A stretch of 13,211 nt of DNA from Deltaproteobacteria bacterium (GCA_019307665.1 JAFDJC010000062.1:1-13211); one strand, 5' to 3'; shown: positions 1 to 6,634, counted from the stretch's first letter. The notes: generated by a model not told the origin, from the sequence alone. A program made the numbers and translations.

Positions 1-65
1 TTATTTAAATCGTTTTTATTTAAATCGTTTTTATTTAAATCGTTTTTATTTAAATCGTTTTTATT
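1..65. repeat. Perfect 15-bp tandem repeat, four copies plus a partial fifth
   Basis: The plus-strand unit TTATTTAAATCGTTT occurs at 1-15, 16-30, 31-45 and 46-60 without mismatch, followed by the partial TTATT at 61-65. The array may continue beyond the left edge. It lies within the beginning of the minus-strand reading frame described at 1-80, where each unit adds five residues. Perfect identity suggests recent expansion by slippage. Confidence 0.95.
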
Positions 66-80
66 AATATTCTGCCCCAT
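1..80 (-). CDS. Partial gene start with NKNDL pentapeptide repeats, possibly a TetR-type regulator
   Basis: Reading the minus strand from an ATG at 80-78 gives an open frame to the window edge. It begins MGQNI and continues as at least four perfect NKNDL units, each encoded by one 15-bp repeat. A purine-rich ribosome site (GGAGAAGAG, about 96-88) lies just before the ATG, and a promoter and palindromic operator lie directly upstream. These signals, rather than length, support a real gene. The product is not visible. The operator is of the TetR family type and such regulators are usually autoregulated, so a TetR/AcrR repressor is a reasonable guess; a target gene of such a repressor would fit equally well. 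The frame stays open because the repeat length is a multiple of three. Confidence 0.6.
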   Translation of the reverse strand, partial: MGQNINKNDLNKNDLNKNDLNKNDLN

Positions 81-96
81 AATAATTCTCTTCTCC

Positions 97-120
97 AAAT
101 GAATGAATGTTCATTCATTT
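97..120. promoter_or_regulatory. Palindromic TetR-type operator
   Basis: Positions 97-107 (AAATGAATGAA) and 110-120 (TTCATTCATTT) are perfect 11-bp inverted arms around a 2-bp centre. The core TGAATGA/TCATTCA pattern resembles known TetR-family operators such as that of Bacillus FadR (recalled, not searched). The site lies between the -10 box and the ribosome site of the minus-strand gene at 80, overlapping the expected transcription start, so binding would repress that gene. Confidence 0.75.
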
Positions 121-145
121 ATCAAAGAGTCGGTTGATAAGTCAA
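118..145 (-). promoter_or_regulatory. Sigma-70-like promoter for the left-edge gene
   Basis: On the minus strand, TTGACT (145-140) is followed after 16 bases by GATAAA (123-118). ATAAAT at 122-117 with 17-base spacing is an alternative -10. The -10 overlaps the palindrome at 97-120, a typical layout for a repressed promoter. It starts just after the stop codon of the upstream MscS-like gene, so the left-edge gene can be transcribed on its own. Confidence 0.55.
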
Positions 146-161
146 GGGGAAATTTTAATGT

Positions 162-1814
162 TCAGGAATTCAAATGGACTTTAACCTGTCTCAACGGAAC
201 AATCCAGTCGTGGCTGTTACAAATATCAAGGCATACGCGGGAAACCGCCCTCTTAAGAATTTCATAGTCAGGTGCGGCATCACCGAAAAAATCAGCCATT
301 ATTTCAAGGTCAAGTGAACTCGGGCCAGCTGTCTTAAACTGAACCGCTATTTTTCTGGTCTTCTTTTCATACCCTATGTCCGCTAACCCTTCCGGCAACT
401 CTTTTTCAAATATTTCAGGAAGTTGAGACGTTATTGCAGTTCTGTGGGTATAATCAAGCCTGAAAGTTATCCACAATCGGAAACCTGAAGAGAGATTCAC
501 CGGGGATTGTGAAAGAAAAGCCAATGTCCGGTAATTGACAACAGCTCCTCCCAGAAGTTCCATTTTTACGGTTTCAGGTGTCTGTACAAGGATTTTGCCG
601 TGCATGCCGCCACTCAGTTTTACCCATTCTTCCAGCTCGCAGGGAAACCAGGGTTCATTTTCAGAAAGCGGCCTTGAACGAAGGTCTAACAGATCTTTTA
701 TGGGCAGGCGAAGAGTGCCGCCGGAGAGCGACCTGTTGATCATATGGGTATGAAGGTTTATCGCCATTACTTCATACGGAATCCCTTTAAAAACCAGCAG
801 TTCGCCTTCCCTTACCGGGCCGATATTCAACATAAGCTTGGCCTGCTGCCAGACAAGGGGTAGTGCCTGTTTTGATGCCCAGCCTATCCCGATAATAAAA
901 ATGGCGGCAATGGATAAGAGTACCCAGTCGCCTGAAAAATAGAGTACGGCAAGAAGTGCAAATACGGAAAAAAGTACGCCGCAAGAGTAGTAGACAACAT
1001 CAAACAATCTTGCATAAAAAGAGCGCTTCTCATGATGAATCGGGCTAAACCTTCGAATCGGCTTGTGAAGATAGAAAAAAACGATCCATGTTAATATAAA
1101 AGCGAGGAAGGATAACAGCAGGTTTCTTCCCCTGCTTCTGAAAAAAATCTGCATGATTTCCCTTGCAGACTCGGAAAAGTTTTTTCTCTTTCCCAGATGC
1201 CTCTCCAGCCGGCCCTCTACAATGTGCATCCTGGTTCTGATTTCATCCTGCCGGCTCTGCCATTCTCGGCGCATATGATTCAGTTTTTCGGCAAGCGATT
1301 CTTTTTCAACGTGCCCAAGGAGAATATCAATATGGTCAATCGCTTTTTTAATCTTTAAAAGTTGTAATTCATAAATTTCGATATCATTTCTGTGTCGTTC
1401 TATTTCCCTTGGGACGGCGGTCAGTTTTTTCAACTCCCTGAAGGCAGGACTTAAAAGCTCTTTCATTTCCTGTTTAAGATCAAGGCCGGCTTTCTTTTCG
1501 TCTTCCATATTTCTGGTTTCAACATTGGTTGCAAGCTGAGCAAAGGTCGCTTCCAGATCATCCTTTTTTAAACTCAGCGCGTTAATTTTTTCCCTCAGTT
1601 CCTGCTCCCTGCCGAGCCCTCCCGAACCCTGGAGAATACCCTGAACCCCCTCAATCTCAACAGACACATGATCGATCGACCTTAACAGCATCTCTAAACT
1701 TACAACCCTATTCTTCAAATCCTCTTCACTGTTGAAAGGCTTCTGGATATCGTCTGCATAAGCAGTGGAGCACAGAAAAAAAAGCATTAATACAATCTTT
1801 AAATATATTTTCAT
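162..1814 (-). CDS. MscS-family mechanosensitive channel-like protein with periplasmic coiled coil
   Basis: Predicted inner-membrane channel of the MscS family, which releases solutes when membrane tension rises. I chose the ATG at 1814 (550 aa): it starts a clear signal peptide (MKIYLKIVLMLFFLCSTAYA, residues 1-20) and has GAGGTG about 10 bases upstream. The frame extends upstream to 1883, but that adds an unlikely leader. Residues about 25-230 are charged and helical, a probable periplasmic coiled coil. Hydrophobic helices follow at about 232-248, 274-293 and 297-322; the last runs into the family's pore-helix and beta-domain region (about 330-377). The C-terminus ends with a stretch like the MscS cytoplasmic cage (a YRT-like stretch, then DWIVPLRQVKVHL near the end). 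The beta-domain segment appears twice in tandem. The usual IPN motif is degenerate (LPIKDLL). Large coiled-coil MscS proteins (MscK/MscM-like) are the closest comparison, though this one is shorter. Confidence 0.75.
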   Translation of the reverse strand: MKIYLKIVLMLFFLCSTAYADDIQKPFNSEEDLKNRVVSLEMLLRSIDHVSVEIEGVQGILQGSGGLGREQELREKINALSLKKDDLEATFAQLATNVETRNMEDEKKAGLDLKQEMKELLSPAFRELKKLTAVPREIERHRNDIEIYELQLLKIKKAIDHIDILLGHVEKESLAEKLNHMRREWQSRQDEIRTRMHIVEGRLERHLGKRKNFSESAREIMQIFFRSRGRNLLLSFLAFILTWIVFFYLHKPIRRFSPIHHEKRSFYARLFDVVYYSCGVLFSVFALLAVLYFSGDWVLLSIAAIFIIGIGWASKQALPLVWQQAKLMLNIGPVREGELLVFKGIPYEVMAINLHTHMINRSLSGGTLRLPIKDLLDLRSRPLSENEPWFPCELEEWVKLSGGMHGKILVQTPETVKMELLGGAVVNYRTLAFLSQSPVNLSSGFRLWITFRLDYTHRTAITSQLPEIFEKELPEGLADIGYEKKTRKIAVQFKTAGPSSLDLEIMADFFGDAAPDYEILKRAVSRVCLDICNSHDWIVPLRQVKVHLNS

Positions 1815-1956
1815 TTTCAGCTGACACCTCATGACGTTAAAAAATGTGCCCATGTTCGAAAAAAAGACTCGAGCCTTGCTCAATACATTGTAATAAAAAG
1901 AAATATACTCTTTTTTGAATATTTATCCATGTTTGTCAAGCTATTTATGATCAGAT

Positions 1957-1975
1957 GGGTCAAGTCTTGAATTTT
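1957..1975. repeat. REP-like inverted end, left of ATPase gene
   Basis: GGGTCAAGTCTTGAATTTT at 1957-1975 is the inverse of the sequence at 3241-3272 on the far side of the ATPase gene. The core TCAAG-T-CTTGA is itself palindromic. Similar GGGTCAAGTCTTGA-type ends accompany REP-associated tyrosine transposases in many proteobacteria (from memory, not searched); no transposase is present here. Confidence 0.75.
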
Positions 1976-2059
1976 AAGTAGAATATTAGACTTTCACTGC
2001 ACACTGTGAACGCTTACCCCTATTTCCAACATAAAAAGCCAAATTGTTAAAAAACAATC

Positions 2060-2088
2060 TTGACATATCATAATTTATGAAATATATT
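2060..2088 (+). promoter_or_regulatory. Strong sigma-70-like promoter of the ATPase gene
   Basis: A consensus -35 box, TTGACA (2060-2065), is followed after exactly 17 bases by TATATT (2083-2088), a 5/6 match. The start codon is at 2131, giving a leader of about 35 bases. The promoter lies inside the REP-bounded unit, so the gene carries its own promoter. Confidence 0.7.
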
Positions 2089-2118
2089 TTTTATAAATTA
2101 TGACTCATAATAAATTAT
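2068..2118. promoter_or_regulatory. Inverted and direct repeats around the ATPase promoter -10
   Basis: TCATAATTTAT (2068-2078) and ATAAATTATGA (2093-2103) are perfect 11-bp inverted arms that straddle the -10 box. The core TAAATTAT recurs in direct orientation at 2111-2118. The arrangement suggests an operator, but the A/T-rich composition makes chance symmetry more likely than usual. Confidence 0.45.
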
Positions 2119-2130
2119 ACTGGTTTAAAA

Positions 2131-3225
2131 ATGAAAAATCCATTTATTTACACACAAATAGTAACAGATGAAGCCTTTTGCAATAGGGAAAAAGAGCGCT
2201 CCGATTTTAAGGATTTCATCAATAATTCAGTCAATGTTTTGCTCTACTCACATCGGAAGTTAGGCAAAACCTCTCTAATTCGTTCTGTTTTTAAAGAGCT
2301 CAAAAATGTAACGCCAATCTATATTGACTTGTTTGGAACAACTTCCACTGATGATTTTATTAAAAATTTACTAAAAGGTATAAGTGAAATATATTCCAAA
2401 CCACAGCAACTGGCGAAATTATTAAAAGATAAAATTAAGAGCTTTAATATCCAGTTTTCCTTTAATCTTGATACCGGGGCACCACTTGCGTTTCCTGCCT
2501 TTATCCCAAAAGACAAATCACCTGCCCTAACCGAAGTATTTTCAGTCCTTGAATCAATGTCGAAAAATAAAAATATGGTGGTAGCATTTGATGAGTTTCA
2601 AGAAGTTGCAAATTATAAAAATGAGTCATTTGAAAAAACAATGAGATCGATTATTCAAAGGCATAATAAAATCGCGTATATATTTTCCGGCAGTCAACGG
2701 CATATATTATTTGAGATGTTTACGGATTATAAGCGGGCATTTTACAAACAGGCCCAAAACTATCCATTGCAGCCCATAAAGACCGAACATTATATTGTCT
2801 GGATAAAAAAAATATACAAAAAGGCTAATCGACGAATAACAAATAAACAAATAATTGATATTGTAAATCGATGTGAAAATTATCCGGTATACATACAGGA
2901 ATTTTTCTACCGATTGTGGAACAAAAAAAATGTGACTTCAAGCGCCATAGAAGAAACCGAAAGTGATATTATTAAATTCAGAGAAGCAGAATTTATTTCT
3001 GCATGGGATAGCTTAAGCCTGAATCAGAAAAAAACCATGAAACTTATTGTTTTGTCAGGCGGAGAAAACATATATTCTGCCGATAATCTAATGAAGGTTG
3101 GATTCACAAGCTCCTCTCAAGTAAAAGTTGCGTTGGATATGCTTCAAAAAAAAAATTTTGTTTTAAAAAATACTCATTATGCGGTTCAGGATGTTTTTTT
3201 TAAAAAATATATTCGCATATTGTAA
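2131..3225 (+). CDS. AAA/STAND-like ATPase, archaeal-ATPase (PF01637) type
   Basis: A 364-aa predicted soluble P-loop ATPase. Residues 18-27 (NREKERSDFK) match the conserved NREKE start of the family. The Walker A is SHRKLGKTS (40-48), with serine in place of the first glycine. The Walker B is MVVAFDE (149-155), and a sensor-like FSGSQR lies at 185-190. Residues about 295-364 look like a C-terminal winged helix (QKKTMKLIVLSG, then SSSQVKVALDML). There is no membrane segment or recognisable nuclease. The cellular role of this family is mostly unknown; some members are linked to mobile elements or to defence. The gene is visibly more A/T-rich than its neighbours, has its own promoter and no clear ribosome site, and is enclosed by inverted REP-like ends, all suggesting transfer as a unit. 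The biochemical class is fairly sure; the biological function is unknown. Confidence 0.8.
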   Translation: MKNPFIYTQIVTDEAFCNREKERSDFKDFINNSVNVLLYSHRKLGKTSLIRSVFKELKNVTPIYIDLFGTTSTDDFIKNLLKGISEIYSKPQQLAKLLKDKIKSFNIQFSFNLDTGAPLAFPAFIPKDKSPALTEVFSVLESMSKNKNMVVAFDEFQEVANYKNESFEKTMRSIIQRHNKIAYIFSGSQRHILFEMFTDYKRAFYKQAQNYPLQPIKTEHYIVWIKKIYKKANRRITNKQIIDIVNRCENYPVYIQEFFYRLWNKKNVTSSAIEETESDIIKFREAEFISAWDSLSLNQKKTMKLIVLSGGENIYSADNLMKVGFTSSSQVKVALDMLQKKNFVLKNTHYAVQDVFFKKYIRIL

Positions 3226-3240
3226 CTGCTCTCGGTTTTC

Positions 3241-3272
3241 AAAATTCAAGACTTGATTCAAGACTTGACCCC
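3241..3272. repeat. REP-like inverted end, right of ATPase gene, with duplicated core
   Basis: TTCAAGACTTGA occurs twice in tandem (3245-3256 and 3257-3268), preceded by AAAA and followed by CCCC. Read on the minus strand it gives GGGGTCAAGTCTTGAA followed by a second core and ATTTTGAA, matching the left end at 1957 in inverted orientation. The right end therefore has one additional 12-bp core. It stops 18 bp before the start codon at 3291. Confidence 0.8.
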
Positions 3273-3290
3273 TCTGTTCATTTCGGATAA

Positions 3291-4250
3291 ATGAGAATCA
3301 TGTCATCGTTCAAAGAACTCGATCTTTCGGGCATAAAAACTTATTCGGCGGCTGACAGGAAATCGCTCGTAAACACTTCAAAAGAGGCTGTACCGCCAAA
3401 ACCGGGAATGACCTTCCGTGAATTCCTGGACAACCTCCCGGGTCTTCTAAAGGCTGATGATCTTAAGGCTGTAGCCAATGCCGTTGTTGAAGCAAAAAAG
3501 AAAAACAAGCCTGTCATTATTATGATAGGAGGGCATGTGATCAAGACAGGTTGCAGCCCTGTCCTTATAGATCTTGCAGAGCACGGATTTGCAACACACT
3601 TTGCATCAAACGGTGCCGCAGCCATTCATGATACGGAACTTGCCAGATTCGGCACCACATCTGAAGATGTTGCGATCAGCCTTGAAGACGGCTCCTTTGG
3701 CATGGCGGAAGATACTGCAGCGCTTGTAAATGCTGCTGCAAAAAAAGCTTCAACTGACGGGAAAGGATTTGGCGAAGCAGTCGGAGAAGCCCTTTGTAAA
3801 GAAAACCCTCCTTTTCTCGAACGGACCCTGATCGCCTGCTGCTATAACCTGAAAATTCCGTATACTCTCCATGTAGCACTCGGCACGGATATTGTTCACC
3901 AGCACCCGACTGCCGATGGTGCGGCGATAGGAGGCGCATCTTTACGCGATTTCAGAATTTTTGCGTCATCTGTTTCGGAAATAGGTGATGGCGGTGTTGT
4001 TCTGAATATCGGCAGCTCGGTCATAATGCCGGAGGTTTTTCTCAAGGCACTTGCTGTTGCGCGTAATCTCGGGCATGATGTAAAAAACTTTACAACAGCC
4101 AATTTTGATATGATACAGCATTACAGGCCGACTGTTAATGTTGTCCAACGCCCGGTTCTGCCCGGCGGCGTCGGGTATTCAATTACAGGGCATCATGAAA
4201 TAATGATCCCCATGTTAGCTGCCGCCATATATGAAAGGGCTGAGCTATGA
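3291..4250 (+). CDS. Conserved protein of unknown function coupled to hldE, possibly deoxyhypusine-synthase-like fold
   Basis: A 319-aa cytoplasmic protein without signal peptide or membrane helices. Visible landmarks are a hydrophobic strand followed by a glycine motif (VIIMIGGHVIKTG, about 75-87), ASNGAAAIHDTELARFG (105-121), HQHPTADGAAIGG (203-215) and GDGGVVLNIGSSV (232-244), which together suggest a Rossmann-like nucleotide-binding fold. A weak resemblance of the GA..HD region to deoxyhypusine-synthase-like proteins is my recollection, not a demonstrated relation. The gene ends in an ATGA overlap with hldE, so translation is probably coupled and a role near sugar-nucleotide or LPS precursor metabolism is a guess. 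A start at 3300 (MSSFKELDLS) is equally possible; neither has a strong ribosome site. Its upstream region is largely replaced by the REP-bounded unit. Confidence 0.75.
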   Translation: MRIMSSFKELDLSGIKTYSAADRKSLVNTSKEAVPPKPGMTFREFLDNLPGLLKADDLKAVANAVVEAKKKNKPVIIMIGGHVIKTGCSPVLIDLAEHGFATHFASNGAAAIHDTELARFGTTSEDVAISLEDGSFGMAEDTAALVNAAAKKASTDGKGFGEAVGEALCKENPPFLERTLIACCYNLKIPYTLHVALGTDIVHQHPTADGAAIGGASLRDFRIFASSVSEIGDGGVVLNIGSSVIMPEVFLKALAVARNLGHDVKNFTTANFDMIQHYRPTVNVVQRPVLPGGVGYSITGHHEIMIPMLAAAIYERAEL

Positions 4251-5698
4251 ACGGAATATTCAATCAGGATATATTTTCAAAAAACAACGTGCTTGTTATC
4301 GGGGATGTAATGCTTGACCGGTATCAGTGGGGAGAGGTAAAACGAATTTCCCCTGAAGCGCCGGTGCCGGTTGTCAAAGTGCTGGGCAAAACCGAGGTTC
4401 CGGGAGGGGCAGGCAATGTCGCTCTCAACCTTTCAGGTTTGGGATGTCCTGTATGCCTTATTGCCTTGTGCGGAGCTGATGAAGCAGGAGACCGCCTTAA
4501 GCAGATCCTTGATGCAAAAGGGATCAACACCGTATTTAAGGTAGATGCGTCCAGGTTAACTACGACCAAAACAAGGGTCATGGCCAATAACCAGCAGCTT
4601 TTCAGACTTGATGAAGAAAAATCAGAACAGACATCTCCCGCAATTTCACAAGAGATCATAAAGCATTTTAAAGAAAACCTCCCTTCATGCCGTGCTGTTG
4701 TCATGTCTGATTACGGAAAAGGTGTTCTCAGCTCTCCTGAAGTTTGCGAACAGATCATTTCCATGTGTAAAAACGCCAAAATCCAGGTTGTAGTAGACCC
4801 CAAGGGACGAGACTGGGAACGATACAGAGGCGTGACATGTGTTACACCAAATACAACCGAGCTGGAGCTCGCATCCGGATCAGAAACAGAGGGGAATGAA
4901 CAGGCGCTTTTAGACTGTGCAAAATATGTCAAAGACAGGTTCGGTCTTGAAAATCTTCTTGTCACACGAGGTCCTGAAGGTATGTGCCTTGTTATGAATA
5001 ATAATGAGATAGAGACCATTTCCGCAGAAAGCCGCGAAGTGTTTGACGTTTCAGGAGCAGGAGATACGGTTATCGCAACACTTGCAGCAGGACTCGCGGC
5101 CGGGTTTTCGATTTTTGAAGCAGCCCGGATCGCCAACACTGCTGCCGGCATTGTTGTCGGCAAACTAGGGACACAGCCTGTGACCTTCTCTGAACTTGAT
5201 ATGGCCTTCGGCAGAAACGGTTCCGATAAAAACGCCGCTAAAATCTTCACCCTTGACGCAGCACTTATCCAGATACAGGCATGGCGGGCAGCGGGAAAAA
5301 AAATCGTCTTTACAAACGGATGCTTTGACCTGCTCCATCCAGGCCATATCGATCTCCTCAACCAGGCAAGTTCCTTTGGTGACTGCCTTATCATAGGACT
5401 TAATACAGATGCGTCTGTTAAAAGACTGAAGGGCGGCGGACGTCCCATACTTAATGAACATGACCGGGCAGCCATCCTCGGAGCTCTCGAAAGCGTTAAC
5501 ATGGTCGTACTGTTTGATGAGGATACGCCCTTGGCGCTCATTAAGGCACTCAGCCCCGACATTTTAGTAAAAGGAGCCGATTACCGACCCGAGGAAGTGG
5601 CAGGACGTGATATAGTCGAGTCTTACGGCGGCGAGCTCCGGCTTGTAAAGCTCCTTGAAGGTTACAGTACAACCCGAATCGCAGACAGGTTTCCCTGA
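4247..5698 (+). CDS. hldE: Bifunctional D-beta-D-heptose 7-phosphate kinase / heptose 1-phosphate adenylyltransferase
   Basis: Cytoplasmic enzyme for two steps of ADP-heptose synthesis, which supplies the LPS inner core: phosphorylation of heptose 7-phosphate at C1, and later transfer of AMP to heptose 1-phosphate. It is 483 aa, close to the E. coli protein (477 aa). The N-terminal PfkB-family kinase domain spans about 12-320, with VIGDVMLDRYQWG (17-29), GGAGNVAL (53-60) and the catalytic DVSGAGDT (267-274, base Asp273). The C-terminal nucleotidyltransferase domain spans about 345-483, with TNGCFDLLHPGH (356-367; the HPGH is the HxGH motif) and a typical GYSTTRI ending (472-478). The start overlaps the upstream stop (ATGA). 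The intermediate phosphatase (gmhB) and isomerase (gmhA) are not in this window. No domain is broken and both activities appear intact. Confidence 0.96.
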   Translation: MNGIFNQDIFSKNNVLVIGDVMLDRYQWGEVKRISPEAPVPVVKVLGKTEVPGGAGNVALNLSGLGCPVCLIALCGADEAGDRLKQILDAKGINTVFKVDASRLTTTKTRVMANNQQLFRLDEEKSEQTSPAISQEIIKHFKENLPSCRAVVMSDYGKGVLSSPEVCEQIISMCKNAKIQVVVDPKGRDWERYRGVTCVTPNTTELELASGSETEGNEQALLDCAKYVKDRFGLENLLVTRGPEGMCLVMNNNEIETISAESREVFDVSGAGDTVIATLAAGLAAGFSIFEAARIANTAAGIVVGKLGTQPVTFSELDMAFGRNGSDKNAAKIFTLDAALIQIQAWRAAGKKIVFTNGCFDLLHPGHIDLLNQASSFGDCLIIGLNTDASVKRLKGGGRPILNEHDRAAILGALESVNMVVLFDEDTPLALIKALSPDILVKGADYRPEEVAGRDIVESYGGELRLVKLLEGYSTTRIADRFP

Positions 5699-5780
5699 TA
5701 AATAAGTAAATAATTTTTTACTGATATTTTCTTGACAACTATTCTGATATACCATTAGTAAGGAAAACGCTTTTGACAGT

Positions 5781-5880
5781 TTCGTATAAAGTCAAAAATT
5801 CATTTGTTGTCATTCCGGCGAAGGCCGGGATCCAGTTATTTCAATAGGTTCTGGACTCCGGCTTTCGCCGGAGTGACAGA
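5781..5880. repeat. Dispersed inverted-repeat element (MITE-like), copy 1
   Basis: Two 28-base arms, 5808-5835 (starting TGTCATTCCGGCGAAGG) and 5851-5878 (starting CTGGACTCCGGC), are imperfect inverted repeats around a 15-base loop. Each arm also contains its own CCGGC/GCCGG dyad. A flank resembling TTCGTATAAAGTC (5781-5793) looks like part of the same element, since 'CGTAAAAAGTC' commonly accompanies it in related genomes (from memory). It lies in the 200-bp gap between hldE and the Trm112-like gene and would form a strong RNA hairpin, so it may also end or stabilise the upstream transcript. A related copy is at 11671-11762. Confidence 0.8.
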
Positions 5881-5898
5881 ATTGGGAGATTAATTAAT

Positions 5899-6078
5899 AT
5901 GGCCGTGAGCAAAGAACTTCTTGATATACTTGCATGCCCTAAGTGCAAAGGCGACATTTATCTGAACGATTCCGGAGACGGACTAATCTGCGACAACTGC
6001 AGGCTTTTATATGAAATAAAAGATGATATTCCGATTATGCTTATTGATGAAGCCAAACCTGTCGATCCTGCAAACTGA
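5899..6078 (+). CDS. Trm112 family (UPF0434/YcaR-like) small zinc-ribbon protein
   Basis: A 59-aa protein with CPKC (residues 13-16) and CDNC (31-34), four cysteines placed as in a Trm112-type zinc ribbon. It is preceded by LLDILACP and followed by LLYEIKDDIPIMLIDEA, a highly typical family pattern. Eukaryotic and archaeal Trm112 activates methyltransferases; the role of the short bacterial form is not settled. The start is supported by GGGAG at about 5884-5888, 10 bases upstream. It is the first gene of the run that continues through rlmB, with an 18-bp gap to the DUF4416 gene. Confidence 0.88.
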   Translation: MAVSKELLDILACPKCKGDIYLNDSGDGLICDNCRLLYEIKDDIPIMLIDEAKPVDPAN

Positions 6079-6096
6079 TCAAAAGGCCTGACAGCC

Positions 6097-6624
6097 ATGA
6101 GCCTGCCGAAAAAACCCGAACCGGCAAAACTTATCACAGGACTTTTCATGAAGGATAAAACCCTTCTTTATGTTCTGGCAGAAAAGCTAGCAGACAGTTT
6201 TGGCCCGATCGATATGGTGAGTGAATGGTTTCCCTTTAACTTTACAGGTTATTATAAATTTGAAATGGGGGAGCCGCTTTTCAGACGTATTCTTGTATTT
6301 AAACAGCTGATTAGCCAGGATGCTCTGCCTGATATCAAGCTTAAGACAAATTCTCTTGAAGCCTTTTACTCAAGGGATAACAGGCGTTTGGTTAATATAG
6401 ATCCAGGGTACATGCTTCTTGAACGATTCGTACTCGCAACCGGAAAAAATTTTACGCACCGGATACATATCGGAAAAGGCATCTATGCTGACCTGACGCT
6501 TATCTTTCAAAAAAACAATTTTCAGACACTGCCATGGACATATCCCGACTATTCTGATCCGGATATGCGTGCATTTCTAAGACAGGTCAGGGAAAGATAT
6601 AAAATTGACCGTCAATTAACATAA
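6097..6624 (+). CDS. DUF4416 family protein
   Basis: A 175-aa soluble protein of unknown function. The full length matches the DUF4416 pattern: LITGLF (12-17), FGPID(35-39)..WFPFNFTGYYKFEMG (44-58), then NIDPGYMLLERFVLATGKNFTHRIHIGKGIYADLTL (100-135) and LPWTYPDY (145-152). The family is found mainly in Deltaproteobacteria and other anaerobes and often lies beside yicC, as here, so a role in RNA or nucleotide metabolism is possible but unproven. A weak AAAGG about 10 bases upstream supports the start. Ten bases separate it from yicC, indicating one transcript. Confidence 0.85.
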   Translation: MSLPKKPEPAKLITGLFMKDKTLLYVLAEKLADSFGPIDMVSEWFPFNFTGYYKFEMGEPLFRRILVFKQLISQDALPDIKLKTNSLEAFYSRDNRRLVNIDPGYMLLERFVLATGKNFTHRIHIGKGIYADLTLIFQKNNFQTLPWTYPDYSDPDMRAFLRQVRERYKIDRQLT

Positions 6625-6634
6625 GGATTTTTCT

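Noticed and set aside
1..65. Repeat array considered as a CRISPR or an iteron origin
   Set aside because: Units are directly adjacent without spacers and lie in an open reading frame; no Rep or cas gene is seen.
1993..2010. TTCAC...GTGAA dyad in the ATPase upstream region
   Set aside because: Only 5-bp outer arms match, which is expected by chance.
4711..5562. 283-codon minus-strand open frame opposite hldE
   Set aside because: It lies fully within a clearly real gene, has no family resemblance and has a serine- and alanine-rich shadow composition.
5732..5760. TTGACA at 5732-5737 as promoter for the Trm112-like run
   Set aside because: The -35 is perfect, but no acceptable -10 is found at 16-18 bases spacing (TTAGTA, TAGTAA); not listed as a feature.
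5771..5797. TTTTGAC/GTCAAAA inverted repeat as terminator of hldE
   Set aside because: The arms are short and A/T-rich with a 13-base loop and no T-run; it is more likely part of the neighbouring repeat element.
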